Source of the DNA: Chara braunii
Taxonomy: Eukaryota; Streptophyta; Charophyceae; Charales; Characeae
Assembly: GCA_003427395.1 (NCBI GenBank)
Contig: BFEA01000184.1
Coordinates: 1 to 41,220, forward strand
Direction of reading: 5' to 3'
Length of the DNA: 41,220 nt
Shown here: positions 1-10,785 of the stretch, in pieces
Position numbering within the stretch: the first letter of the stretch is position 1
How the letters are laid out: every line of letters starts with the position of its first letter
Translations under genes and position numbers: made by a program
Notes under the pieces: generated by a model
The model's input: only the letters and a program-made list of their open reading frames with translations
What the model was told of the DNA's origin: nothing
Databases searched by the model: none

Positions 1-560
1 GGGGCAAAAGGAAGTGAGACGCGTTACCACCGTCGCACGGGAGGAGGAAGCCCACGACATGGCAACACTGGAAGGAGAAGAAAGAGAGAGCCGCCAATCC
101 CTGTGCAAACATGCCACGTAATCACGGAGCGACCAACCACTGAGTTGCCGATGCACAACCACTGGGGCCTTTCTCGGAGCACTAGGAGGTGAAAATCAAT
201 CAGCGCCTGGACGCACGCGGAGCAGAGCGAGGAAACCACGAATAGCCCTGCAAGAACGAATGACGAACCGGCACGGCTACTCGTAACTATCCCCGNCTGC
301 TGAGGAAGAGAGGGTAATGATGACTGACAGGACCGGTTAAATAGTCCAGCGACCGGTCCAAACTCACGCGCCAATTGCGCAATACGACCAGATAGCTACG
401 AGGCGTAACACGGAAGGAAAAATTGAAAAACATGCACCGGGGGGTTATGTGTGCAAGCAAGAGGGCCCTGAGTACANTTGAAAGTGTGCAGGGGGGTACG
501 CATGGGGGGTAGCNAATCNAAAAACTAAGGCTAGGGTATCCGGTTGATCCTCACCAAACC
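1..560. other. No gene recognised; one short hairpin
   Basis: I see no convincing coding region here. The open frames are short, on both strands, and resemble nothing known to me. The only structure is a perfect 7-bp inverted repeat, GGACCGG at 330-336 and CCGGTCC at 353-359, with a 16-base loop. Several single ambiguous bases (N) lie at 296-520. Confidence 0.5.
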
Positions 561-640
561 AGGGTATTATAAAATCTTGTTTAAAAGGGGGGGGTACCCA
601 TTATTTAACTGATTCNGCAGGAAAATGTGCCATTGTATCT

Positions 641-698
641 TCAAGGACCGGATGCTAACCCACTGGTGGAAAGCCAAACCCAAAGGAAGAAGGAGAGA

Positions 699-738
<40 letters not shown>

Positions 739-2644
739 CCCTCCCCTGTCCCACTGGCGAGGAGCCTGGAGGCGGGCAACGGGTACCCCCCTCAACAGGC
801 AAGTACTTGCCAACCACCATCACAGTCCTGCCGGAAGGGACTGAGACAACAAACAACAACACACAGCACCAGGAATTGCATTTAGGAAAACAGGGAACAG
901 GTCTCACCTTCAACTTACGAATGGTAGACTCGACATCCACTCGTGGAACCATGTAGTTAGCCGGTGANTTAAGGACCTTGAACACACAGCGGAGGCACTT
1001 TCTAATACCAAAACCATTATTGGACATGTTGACTACAACTCTGAGAATTTCAGATGCAGCATCCTCAGGCCTAGAACATAAGATCAAGATAATGGAGACC
1101 TGGGGGATGATGATGTTCAATGACTGTTGCTCGGGCCTGTTGGACAAAAATTTAACATATCTAGTGATGGAGAAATCAAGCAGGCGTCTCTTGTCGAACT
1201 TAGTAGTGAAAAATTCGCTAGATGATTCCGAGAGGACTGTGATCTCCGAATTCAGGAACTGAGCTTTTAGTCCATAAGTATTGCCAAAATCATCTGTAGT
1301 AAAGAGTTCGGTTTGATTCTTAATCTGAATAAGATGTAGAGGGTACAAATGAAATATATTAGCCTTCGATCTTTCCTGCTCTGGGTCGAGGAATCTCAAG
1401 ATAGAGGGGTTATTGATGCAGTGCAAGTCATCAATATACCTAAATGAGTGCTTAAAAAGGGGAAGTACCTGGAGTGCATTATTATCAATAATCCTCGTGA
1501 TTAGCGTGAATTCGTACTTGAAAAAATAAATAATGGAAAAAGAGGGGGAGCAGGGGAGGCCCATCGNGATGCCCTGTGTCTGTCTCCATACATCCCCTCC
1601 AAAAGTCGTGAAGCTCCTGTCAAGGACCCATTGCATAAGGGACAACACCTTTTTTTTACATAGGGGAATAACAGAATCTGGAACAACAGCGTCACTATTT
1701 CGCAGCGAGCAGACAACCTCANNATTTTTCTTAAATCTGCAACCAATNAGACCTCCTAATCTGTTTTTATCNGCAAATTTCCATGCAATATCAAGAAAGA
1801 ATCGGATGGCTGCATGAAGGTCATCCTCATCGCTACCGATGGGAATGGTCTCAAAACATCGTGCGATATCGGCAGAGAAGACAGAGTAGACCTTAGAGGG
1901 GAGGTTATAGTAGTAGTCTTGGANTGAGTCGATGGACCACCAAATGGAAGTTTCAATGCCATGAAAGGCCTGTAGGCCATCGGTAAGTTCTTTGCACCTG
2001 GACTNGACCAATGGAATAAGCAGTTTGATGATGGCATCACAGATCTGTGATGCAGGGGAGAGAAAAGAGTCCGCGGCATTGGTAAGCCACCTGAAGGACT
2101 TTTTGTGCTGTTTATACAGAGCCATAAGGTAGGGCAACCTTTGTTGGCCCAAAGGGATTTTTGCAGATATGCGGGAGAGAGAAGACTCGGCTTCGGAAAA
2201 AATCAGACTAGGCGGGGAAGAAATCTTCTCAAAATCAGAANTCCCCAACCTTTCCNCGNCCATTTTCCTAATAAGGTAAATGCAAGTGNAAGAGGGAGTA
2301 GAGGAAGCCTTGTCCGTACCGCTAATGAAGAACCTGGATGTGAGGAATTCAAATTCCTTCTTAGTAGAGTCTAGGCAGAGGACAAAGGGAGGATCCCGAT
2401 GCTTGGGTAGAGTAGAGAGTTGAAACTTTATTCTATCGGTCACAAATTCCCTAGACCTGGATTTGACAGCAGGTGGGATGAACATTCTAGAACTCACCAT
2501 TGCAGCAATCAAATCCCAACAAGCCAAAAATTCAGATAAGGACAAGGCTAAGTTTTTTGGCTGCACTGGGATGTGATTCAAACCCATTCTCAGGAGTGCG
2601 AATACTCTTTTGTTTGAGGAGATGGAGGGATCAAGAGTCACCAC
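641..2644 (-). CDS. Penelope-like reverse transcriptase (PLE-1), 5' end missing
   Basis: RNA-dependent DNA polymerase of a retroelement. The frame runs 667 codons without a stop, although about a dozen codons contain N. Motifs in order: a GLNHIP segment (residues 21-26), comparable to the conserved GLxFxP N-terminal motif of PLE RTs; a DK motif at 111-112; an LYKQHKKSFRWLTN segment (176-189), the counterpart of the PLE PKxHKP...RPI region; motif A SADIARCFE (257-265); motif B QGIxMGLPCSPS (357-368); motif C YIDDL (403-407); FLNSEI (463-468); and SNNGF (541-545) near the thumb end. No GIY-YIG endonuclease is seen downstream. The frame stays open upstream to about 2,733, so the Met at 2,644 is not a supported start; the N-terminus was probably cut by LINE-A copy 1. 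The last 70 or so codons are non-coding tail plus microsatellite. Membership of the PLE group is inferred from motif style. A relative of telomerase-like RTs is the alternative. Confidence 0.75.
700..737. repeat. (TG)n/(CA)n microsatellite
   Basis: An uninterrupted run of about 19 GT dinucleotides. Read on the minus strand it gives the His-Thr run at the end of the open frame of the PLE-like RT. That part of the frame is therefore read-through into a microsatellite, not protein. Confidence 0.95.
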
Positions 2645-2972
2645 ATGGGAGGAAGCGGAGGGGAAGGGTTGGGGGAAGTCGACAGACTCAAGGAGATGAA
2701 AGGGTAGGAATCTCTGCGTGGCACATGGTCAGAGACCTTAGGATTCAGAAGATTAAAACCAATCAGTTCTAGTATGAAGATGATGTAGTAGCCCTACTCT
2801 TAAACCTTCTCAAGAAACACTTCCTAAAAAATGGGGAAAGTCTGGACAAAGGTACATGGGAGCCTTTACTCTAAAGTAGCATCTTGAGGTACGAGCAGCG
2901 AGACTGATATGTTACCCTATGGGTGAGGTTAATGTAATAGATATAATTTATAACAAGGATAAGAACTGAAAG

Positions 2973-3957
2973 TTGCTCAAGAGGAACGCAGATCTAGATC
3001 TGAGATCTATCTATGTAAATGGTCTAGCATCGGCCAAACAGAGTAAGAGACAAGCTATTCATGAGACGATGAAAGGGGCAGATGGTAGATCTTGGTCAGA
3101 CGTCATATGTGTCCAGGAGACTCATTTGATGAATATTGATCATCATAATCATATACAAAAAGAAATCTGGCCCCGCATGGCTTATAGAGCACATACACCT
3201 AAGGTTGGCAGTGCAAGGGTGGCCATTTGGCTCCCCCCAGACACCAAAATAAAAGTTATAAATTGAGAAGTTGACCAACAAGAAGGCAGATGGGTCTACA
3301 TTTTAGCAATGATAGAGTTAGAAGTGGTTAGCATTTTGTGTATATGGCCCTAATGAAGTTAGTGAGAGACAGACGTTTTTTTAAGGAATTTTCCCCCATT
3401 TACCGACAAGCATCCCCATCATTATCGCAAACGATTTTAATGCGGCACCAAACCGCACCCTGGATAAATGGCACATTCCCTTCCCATGTCCCCCTTACAT
3501 TGAAACTGACAAGGCCATTATCTCTAATCTCTGTCTTTCAGCCAATCTCTTCGACTCATTAAGGAGACTAAGCCCAAGCAAAAACCTATACTTGTTTTAC
3601 AAAAAATCAAGTCAGATAAATTACAAAATTGAGAATCGACCTTATATTGGCTTAAGATGAAATCCAAGGAGCATTACAGTTAGCAAGCATCCTTCCTCGT
3701 AGTCCTTTTTCTGGGTTGGACCACTCGATGTGTGTGGTGGTCTTTTCCTTTAGGAAAAAAACAGATCAAGGAAGAGGATATTACAGACTTAATACTGATC
3801 ATCTTAAAAAAGATAGCTTTAAACAATTCTTCAAAGATGTATGAGAATTCTGGAGAAAACAGAGACCCCTCATCCAAAATGATATACAATGGTTTAACAA
3901 CGGTCTAGCTTTCCTAGGTCGTAAATGCAATGAATATTCTAAGGTTTTAGCCTAATA
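2973..3957 (+). pseudogene. LINE-A copy 1: APE-type endonuclease and start of linker
   Basis: The AP-endonuclease-like domain that nicks target DNA in target-primed reverse transcription. The open stretch at 2,973-3,266 carries VICVQETHL, with the catalytic Glu. Further pieces follow in shifted frames: NDFNAAPNRTLD near 3,430 (the family's GDFN with Gly changed to Asn) and LDHSMCVVV near 3,720 (the usual SDH is LDH). The post-endonuclease linker follows as YYRLNTDHL and FNNGLAFLGRKCNEYSK, ending near 3,957. Several stops and frameshifts make it non-functional. LINE-A copy 2 shares the same order at 22,401-23,360. Confidence 0.8.
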
Positions 3958-3959
3958 TC

Positions 3960-6215
3960 TTATCAAGGGCAGCCTTTGAATGATGACAATATTTCAACTT
4001 CTCCTGGAGTTTCTTGTGAGAGATCCAGTCATTAGTATATGTATCCCAGATGTCACTTACTATGATTACTCTTTTTCTTATCCATCCCTTCCAAGGTGAG
4101 TCTCTGCGCTGAAGGGTGCATCCTTGTGAATCTCTGATTCATATATTGTTGAAGAGTGGTTGCCTGCAAACTTCCGCCTACCTTTCTAGGGAATCTTATC
4201 AGTAAGCGGGAGTTTTCTCCATGTTTTAATGAGAGAGGGCCAGAAGGGGTCTTTTGTAAGATCTGCTCTAGCAGTTTCCCTATTAGATAGATAAAACTTT
4301 TTTATCCTCAATCCGCTAGTTCTGGGTAGGGTCCAACCTCTGTTTTCTAACCATGTCAGTAGGTTAATTTCCTCAACTGTTGAGGGGGGCTAATCTTTTG
4401 ATATGTTCTTAGGCTAACACATTCCATGGAGTTTAAGGATTAAAAACCAGCCTTTTAATCCATTGAATGGACAAGGTCATTGCTTGGAGGGGGGGATCAA
4501 TGATATCACGTCCTCCACACGATTTGGGTTGTATAACTGATGACCGTGCTACCCTGCTGATCACATTTTTTGACTCGTGATTTCCCCTCCACAGAAAGAC
4601 TCTTAGTTGTTGTTGAAATTTTTTGATCGCTGCCTTGACTAAGGCCCAAGTGGCTGATTTATATCATATCGATGCTAGGATTAAATTATTAATTGCAAGA
4701 GATCTTTCAAAAATTGATGTATGTTTGTTATTCCATGAATTTAGTTTGGAACAAACATTCTGTAAAATTCATTCATTTTTAGCTTCAGACTTTCCTTCTG
4801 CTGAAAGATTAATTCTCAATACCCTTACCAGTGTCTCTTTAGAAAACCATGAGATTTTTGGAACTTCTGGAGGTCTGACTCCTTGATAATGGATCCACCA
4901 GCCCAAAGTTTTGTTACCCCAATTAATCCTCATATCTGAGAGTCTACAAAAGCGATCAATCATGACCCTTAGGGCTTCCAGATTCTCGTGTGATGCTTCA
5001 ATCATGATAGACAAGTCATCAGCAAAGAGGAAGCAGACAGGGATAGTCTCTTCTTGCATTGAAGGTCCTTGGATTCTCTTGATATCCTTGTTCTTATGTA
5101 GGTTAGCAGTCAGGGCTTCCATGATTATCACAAATAGGAAGGGGGCGATAGGATCCCCTTGTCTCACTGATCTTTTAAGGCAGAATAAGGGAGCCACATT
5201 CTTATTTATCATTATCCTGGTAGTGACATTCTGATGCATTATCTCCACCCATCTCCTAAAACAAGGACCAAAACTCATTTTTTCAAGGCATTTTTCCAGG
5301 AATGTCTAATCCACATGGTCGTACATTTTTTTCAAAATCAATAAAAATAAAAGTCGCATTATGTTTAGATTTGCCTAGAAATTTTAATCATCTGATTTAC
5401 CAAGAGAATATTGTCTTGAATGCTCCTTCCTATTATAAAGCCTGTTTCTGCAAGATGAATAATATCAGAAATAACATTAGTTAGACGGTCTGCTAAGACC
5501 TTAGCCACTAACTTGTAAACCACAGTCAGCAAAGTTATGGGTCGATAATTCTTTATATTTGATTTTTCTCCTTTTTTGTAGACGAGGGTGAGGACTCCTT
5601 CATTCACTATCTCCCCCATCTCACCTGTGATCCACATTGAATCATATAAATCTATTAGGTCCTGAGAAAAGGTATCCCACATACTTTCTCAGAATTCCTT
5701 AGGTAACACATCAATCCCAGGTGGTTTTTCCTCTTCCATTAGGATCAATGCCCTCCATACTTCATCTTTGGTTATGAGTTTCTTCATTTCTTCTCTTTGT
5801 TTTTCTGAGATTTTATTAGTCATTGATAATAAGAAATCATCAATCTCTTCTTGTGTTGACTTTTGGGGATGTCACTATTTTCGGGTGTAAATAGAGTCTT
5901 AAAGAAGTCTCTAACTAACTTAGTGCAAGGCTGTCGTTGAGGTAACTAGGGGTTCCTCTGACTTCAGGGGGTTAGTCAGTGCTTCGATTGTGGTTCTTGC
6001 TGATTTGGCTTTGGCCATTGCAAAAAAATTGGCATTCATACTTCCTTCCATTTGATGTTTTTTTATTTTTTTCCTTATTTTTATCCCTTGCCAACGATAT
6101 TCCATATATCTCAGTAATTGGTTTTCTATTTCTTGAATTTCGTTGGCCAAGACACCAAGTTGCTCTGGCTCTACTGTCTCAATTTGTTGAAGATCATAAA
6201 TCATTTTGTGAAGAG
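3960..6215 (-). pseudogene. LINE-A copy 1: RT block in inverted orientation
   Basis: This holds the linker coiled coil (5,920-6,204), the RT fingers with NYRPITLLTVVYK (5,365-5,682), the palm with SVRQGDPIAPFLF and FADDLSIM (4,769-5,278), and the thumb or connection down to about 3,985. All of it is on the minus strand, although the endonuclease upstream and the zf-RVT downstream are on the plus strand. The inverted block ends exactly where the two plus-strand pieces should join it in copies 2 and 3: SKVLA at 3,957 should be followed by the linker that now sits at 6,205, and KYCHH at 3,990 should be followed by FLPIGWTTILKK, which now starts at 6,218. Stops and frameshifts interrupt it throughout. 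Confidence 0.85.
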
Positions 6216-7489
6216 TGACTTCCTCCCAATAGGTTGGACAACAATTCTTAAAAAGAGTCCTATAATCAAACTTAATGACTGGCTCGTTCCAAGGAAGATC
6301 ATCAAGTGATTGGCAACATCTTTCATAAGGAAAGGAATGAAGACATACGAATCATCATTTTTTATCTATGAGATAATTATGAGTTAATCCTTAGTGACCC
6401 AATTAGAGTCAGAAGGGTGACGACTGAACAACTGTTTAGGACCAGAGTCCTACAAGATAAGAATTATTGGTTTGCCTTCCACCCAAGCACGCTCATTCAA
6501 TTTCTCCCATTAAATTTACAGGAATGGAAATTGGGGTCGTAGTCCAAAGGAAAGAGAAACTTTACAAGAACCCTGTACACTCTCACAGTAAAATCAACAT
6601 ACAGAATGTTTAGACCAAGATTTAATCTCAAAGAAAGAGTCACACAAAGATGGATGGATCAGTTGAATTCAGGAAATAATGAATTTCAACAGATCAAATG
6701 GTTTCAAAGCAAGAAGATCAAGCCTGCTAAAATAGTCTCACTACAATGGCAGATTGAACATAGATGTCTCCCAACCAATGATTGGCCAAATTAAATAGAC
6801 AGAACCTTATTAGATAGCAAAGGTTTAGCCAAACCTTGGCGCAAACTTTGCACATCTGCCTTCCCGAGCAGAAGTATAACTGAGACTATTGAACACATTT
6901 TCTTACAATGCCGTGACTGAGTGTAACTATGGAGGTGGTGGGACAAAATATGGAGTCAGTTGGAAGTGATTTATAAATGTTCATTGGGTTGGAAACCTTT
7001 GTTGCTGAAGGATTGGGTTATCGTACCCTATGATGAATTCACACAAAACTTGTTTATCATCAGCAGAAGAGAAATACTCTGGTCATTTGGAGAAGAAGAT
7101 GTACACACGAATGAGAGAAAATCAGACATGATGGTCAGGAATTTACTGATAGTATCAAGGAATAAATACAAATAGATATCAGAATTCAATGAGAATTGAC
7201 CAAAGAGAAAATTCAGTACCTCTCATGGAAAAATTAAATTCTTAAATATATTAAATTTTTTAACAAAGGCTGGCTTGGGGGGAAACAGGGAGGAAAGTTA
7301 GGGAAGATTGGTTGGGAAGGTGTCATAGCAAATGATGATGTTGCCCTCAACAGGAACTACAAGATTCATTTCAATGATTGGATTTCAGTGGACCTCATGA
7401 TCCCTCTACGACCTGCTTCTGAATTCCCTGACCCATTTCCCCCTAACCATCGGTCAATGGTTCCTATCTCATGGTACGGTCCAGCATAG
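6216..7489 (+). pseudogene. LINE-A copy 1: connection and zf-RVT C-terminus
   Basis: The C-terminal part of the LINE polyprotein after the RT. KIVSLQWQIEHRCLPTNDW at 6,730-6,790 opens the zf-RVT region. Its metal-binding pattern follows near 6,840-6,910, with the first Cys replaced (WRKLC instead of WCKLC) and the later IEHIFLQC kept. A WWDKIWSQ segment, then a GGKLGKIGW-like Gly/Lys stretch near 7,280, lead to the terminal NYKIHFNDW...PLRPASEFPDPFPP motif near 7,350-7,445, which is also found in copies 2 and 3. Stops at 6,792 and near 6,920, and small shifts, inactivate it. Confidence 0.75.
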
Positions 7490-7730
7490 AGGTAAATTAT
7501 CACTCAGATTTTGGTATGTTTTCCCAATCATAAAAGGGCTAGTTCAGAGTGTAAGATTTGGCGCCAAGTAGTCTGGTGAAGATGCCCAATCCATAATGAC
7601 GATTATATTGTAATGGGACGCTGAACCCGTTTTCCAGCAGATGCAACTCCCCACCAATAGATGGAGTGACTCAAACAGCTATATTAGCAAGGGATGTTCA
7701 TATCACCCTGGTTAATATAGTTTGTAAATG

Positions 7731-7774
<44 letters not shown>
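7490..7774 (+). other. LINE-A copy 1 3' UTR with stem-loop module and poly(A)
   Basis: No coding sequence. The shared 3' module begins at 7,615 with GGGACGCTGAACCCG and a decayed stem-loop 1, followed by the CCCCACCAATAGATGGAG stem-loop 2 core. A run of about 38 A residues (7,736-7,773) ends the element. Confidence 0.8.
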
Positions 7775-7775
<1 letters not shown>

Positions 7776-8040
7776 ATCATTGTGTCATCATTAGATGTTG
7801 CTCTTCAAGGCTTTGTTTGCCTTTCACATCAGCAGGTGAGTTGGTCATCACCATCATCCTCATTATCATCATCTTCAGGGTGTTGTTCATCGTCATCGAC
7901 AAATCAAAAAAAAGAAATAAATCTGATCTACCTTTCTCCGTCATAATTTCATAAGACTCATGGAGCTCGTTTTTTCTTTTCTCCACTATTAATTTCTGAT
8001 TCCCCGTTCGGCGCACTAATGAATTATTTTTGTATGGGTG
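7775..8040. other. No gene recognised
   Basis: AT-leaning sequence after the LINE-A poly(A). It has a TCATCA-rich patch at 7,780-7,900. The minus-strand open frame through it is low complexity and I do not support it as a gene. Confidence 0.4.
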
Positions 8041-8745
8041 CGGGGCTGGGGTTTTAAGAAGGAGAGCTCTACTGTGCAGGGGCTTCACAAGGTGGGGGGT
8101 GAAATGTTCTGGAGGGAGTGGGGGCATATTTTTGGGGGATGCGCTATTCCGGGGCTGGGAGAGATGTATGGGCTGGCATCATATCCCGGCGGAGGCAGAT
8201 AGAGGTGAGGGGTCAGCTGAGGCATACTTTGGGTGGAACTGGATGCCTTAGTGGAAGTAGGGGGAGGAAGCAGGTATGTCCCAAGTTGGAGCCGATGAGG
8301 AGAGCTTGTGATCAGGGCAGTCCTTTTCGGTGGAGGCAGCGGAGGGATAGGGGGAGATGGAGGGGAGGGGGAAGAAATAATCCATAGCAACGTCTGAAAT
8401 TTTGATTCTTGTCTCAAGCGTATACGAATTACTTCTGGTGGGGGGGTGAGTTGGTTTTAAAGGGGAGAGCTCTACTCTGCCGGGGCTTCACAAGGAGGGA
8501 GGTGATTGGCCTGAAGGGAGACGGGGCAGATATTGGGGGATGGGGCAGCACCATATCCCAGCGGTGGCAGATAAGGGCAAGGGGTTGGCATAGGCATACT
8601 TTGGGTGGGAACTTGATGCCTTTGTGGGAGTAAAGGGGGGAAATGGGTATGTCCCAAGTTGGGGCCGATGAGGAGTGTTCGTGATCAGGGGCGGTCCTTT
8701 TCGGTGGAGGCAGCGGTCGGGTAGGGGGATGATGGGAAAGGGGGG
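8041..8745. repeat. Diverged tandem duplication, unit about 400 bp
   Basis: Two G-rich copies, about 8,045-8,375 and 8,450-8,745. Shared blocks in the same order include GAGAGCTCTACT, GGGGCTTCACAAGG, GCATACTTTGGGTGG, GTATGTCCCAAGTTGG, GCCGATGAGGAG and TCCTTTTCGGTGGAGGCAGC. Open frames on both strands arise from the biased composition. I recognise no product. Confidence 0.8.
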
Positions 8746-8899
8746 AATTTCTATATCCTTTGCTTGTATTTGGTTGAGACTTTTTCTGATTCTTTCTGGA
8801 ATTTCCAAAACAAGCACCCTTGTTATTCCTGGTAGTTTGAAGAATCTCTCAGGATTCTGAGGGACTGTTGGTGGTTTGTACGAAGCTGCACTGAAATTA

Positions 8900-9375
8900 G
8901 ACTGTTATATTCGGGATCCGTGGTTGTTTGATGCCAGAACGACGTTGGCCGGAGCCGGGGTGATGCCCTGTGACTTGCCGAAGGTGAGGGCATGAGGCCT
9001 TGTAGAGAGAGTTGGGGATGCTATGTGGGGGCATCCTAAGGGACAGTTGGGGATTGCGGACACAGGACCACACTGGTCGGAGCTGGAGTGAGCCGTGTTG
9101 CTCTGTAACCTAGCGGATAGGGTGCGTGAGGCCTGGATGAGTTTGTCAGAGAATAAGTCAGCTTTGGTGAGCTTTGTTATGATCTGTTGGAAATCTCTTA
9201 GATACTTGAGTGTTTGGAGAATTGCGGTGGATTTCAGGAGGTGTTTAGTGATTGTAAAAAATGATTCATAGTTTTCTCCTCATCTATCCTGACTTTCTGT
9301 AGTTTGTTCATGATCTTGGAGGATACCCTCAAGCCGAAATGGGGTAATGGCCTCGGTACCTCAATTTGTTCATAA
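8900..9375 (+). repeat. Repeat family X, copy 1
   Basis: A dispersed repeat also present at 15,820-16,444. Its core of about 60 bp occurs twice here, near 8,950 and 9,076, as GTCGGAGCTGGAGT...GCTCTGTAACCTAG...GAGGCCTGG. The 3' part matches copy 2: TTCATAGTT, then AGCCGAAxxxGGGTAATGGCC and GGTACCTCAAT near 9,332-9,365. The AGCCGAAGC...GGTAATGGCC tail also occurs in the LINE-B 3' UTR (31,525) and near 13,294, minus strand. It may be a SINE or a LINE 3' fragment. Confidence 0.6.
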
Positions 9376-9398
9376 ATTGTTTTTACATGTCTTCATAT

Positions 9399-9484
9399 GG
9401 GACGCTGGGCCCGATTCCCAGCACGTGCTGCTCCCCACAAATAGATTGGAGCATGTCTTTTCAAAAAAAAAGAAAAAAAAAAAA
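9399..9484 (+). mobile_element. SINE-like copy with stem-loop 1 and 2
   Basis: Begins GGGACGCTGGGCCCG. Stem-loop 1 is GCTGGG/CCCAGC here, where most copies have GCTGGA/TCCAGC, so the closing pair changed together. Stem-loop 2 (TGCTCC...TTGGAGCA) follows, then an A-rich tail. A very similar composite, including the upstream GGTACCTCAAT segment, lies inverted at 13,175-13,330. Confidence 0.75.
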
Positions 9485-10125
9485 TCCTGCCCGATCCAAC
9501 ACATGGGCGCAAGGAGGACAGTCGAGCAAGGAAGGGATCTCTCACCTATGGGGCCTTCAAGGACACCTGGGAAGAAGACGAGCCAAATGGTTGCCAAAAT
9601 CGCAGGCTGGGGCAAAGGCAAACAGGGAGAGCCAAGAGGGGGGAGATTATGACTAGAGGGAACAGTCAAACAATGCCACAGGGCAAAAGAGTGCTATGTG
9701 GCAGGACTGGGAAGGGACAGCGAAGGAACGGACGGAAACGGGTTCTCTTCGTTTAACACAAGGGAAAGGGACAGACAACAACTCCGGGAATAGGGCAGGA
9801 CAAGGGCGGAGCAATCTCCACAGCCTGACAGAGAATGGAAGGCTTTAGGGAGGGTTTAGGGTTCTGAGAGACAGATCTGGCAAGCAATCATGGGGGCTGT
9901 GGAAAACTGGAACAGACCAGCCCAAATGGTCTTAAGGGTGTTCACCGTCAGTTGCAAAGGCCTGTAACACGGAGGACAGGGCTGGGCCAATGAGGTTTGA
10001 GTGGGTACAGGATTTAAGGGCTCGAATGGGGCTCTCATAGTACAGGGGGGATGCCGAACAGGGCTGGGCAAACAGATTAGGGGCGATCCAACACGGGAGT
10101 GAAAGTAAACGGGTAGGATACATAC
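9485..10125. other. No gene recognised
   Basis: About 640 bases without a coding region I can support. The open frames are short and antisense to one another. It could be a decayed LINE C-terminal segment, since a recognisable LINE-A-like tail follows directly, but the similarity is too weak to claim. Confidence 0.4.
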
Positions 10126-10325
10126 AGCTGTATGACAGGCCCTACACGTACGAGCAAGCGAAAAGGGAGAGAAATTGAAACGGGATTATTCACTGCATTT
10201 CCATGAATGGACAAAGGTGGACCCCGGGGAACCGTTACGACCTGCCCAGGAATTCGATGACCCCTTTTCCCCCCGATCTACTGTCCCTGGAGGAAAGCCC
10301 GTGAGATGGTATCTGATCATCTAAG
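10126..10325 (+). pseudogene. 3'-terminal fragment of a LINE-A-related ORF2
   Basis: The plus-strand frame reads RDYSLHFHEWTKVD...EPLRPAQEFDDPFSP and ends at a stop at 10,325. This is the same C-terminal motif as RDYKLLFNDW...PSGEFPDF in LINE-A copy 3 and NYHLYFNDW in copy 2, so it is the last 50 or so codons of a related but diverged LINE. No RT or zinc finger is attached. Confidence 0.6.
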
Positions 10326-10636
10326 TACTACCGGAGTCATCCGCTCATCTGCCCCTGAGCATTTTCCCAGCACAAGCTTAAAAAGTACAGTCAATCGTTG
10401 CGAATCGGCCACAGTTGACGGTCGGAAGGTGGTGAGATAGCCATGAGTCCAGGTGCCCCCCGGGCCCAAGATCGCAATCTGTTTTTCCCTCCCAGGCTAC
10501 GGGCGACTAAGTTTCACCTAAAGAAACAAGCCCTGCACATTCAATCCCCTGAGACCCAGGGGACTCAATGCTGGAAGGGCTCCAAGAGCTCCAAATGATG
10601 ACATATAAGAATTGATGTACTGAAAGATGTATTCAT

Positions 10637-10785
10637 GGGACGATGGACCCGGTTTCCAGCACGTGATGCTCCCCACCAATAGATGGAGCGGCCCACTAGG
10701 CAAAACCTCAATTCCGATGGTTCTCTCACCACCACTGGGATAGAGGCCTTGCACAAGGGCCTTTCCCAAAAAAAAGAAAAAAAAG
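10637..10785 (+). mobile_element. SINE-like copy, alpha tail
   Basis: Starts GGGACGATGGACCCGG; stem-loop 1 has one broken pair. Stem-loop 2 is intact (GCTCC...GGAGC). The alpha-type tail can fold into a long imperfect hairpin: GGCAAAACCTCAATTCC pairs with GGGATAGAGGCCTTG around a GGTGGT/ACCACC apical stem. It ends in an A-rich run broken by G. Related alpha tails are at 11,225, 16,695 (minus) and 27,880. The copy abuts LINE-C sequence. Confidence 0.75.

Larger units (their letters stand above)
2740..7774 (+). mobile_element. LINE-A copy 1 (non-LTR retrotransposon) with internal inversion
   Basis: An old LINE copy, colinear with LINE-A copy 2 at its two ends. It starts in the region before the endonuclease (residues DDVVALLLNLL near 2,779 correspond to DVGTLLVRLL of copy 2). 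It contains an APE endonuclease, then an RT block on the opposite strand, then the zf-RVT C-terminus, a 3' UTR with stem-loop 1 at 7,615 and a poly(A) run to about 7,773. The 5' edge is approximate and abuts the PLE-1 RT. No target-site duplication could be found. Confidence 0.8.

Noticed and set aside
3957-6218. Twin priming as the cause of the LINE-A copy 1 inversion
   Set aside because: Twin priming leaves the 5' part inverted, but here sequence on both sides of the inverted block has the normal orientation.
8030-8860. Six overlapping open frames on both strands
   Set aside because: They arise from a G-rich tandem duplication. The two copies do not conserve any one frame.
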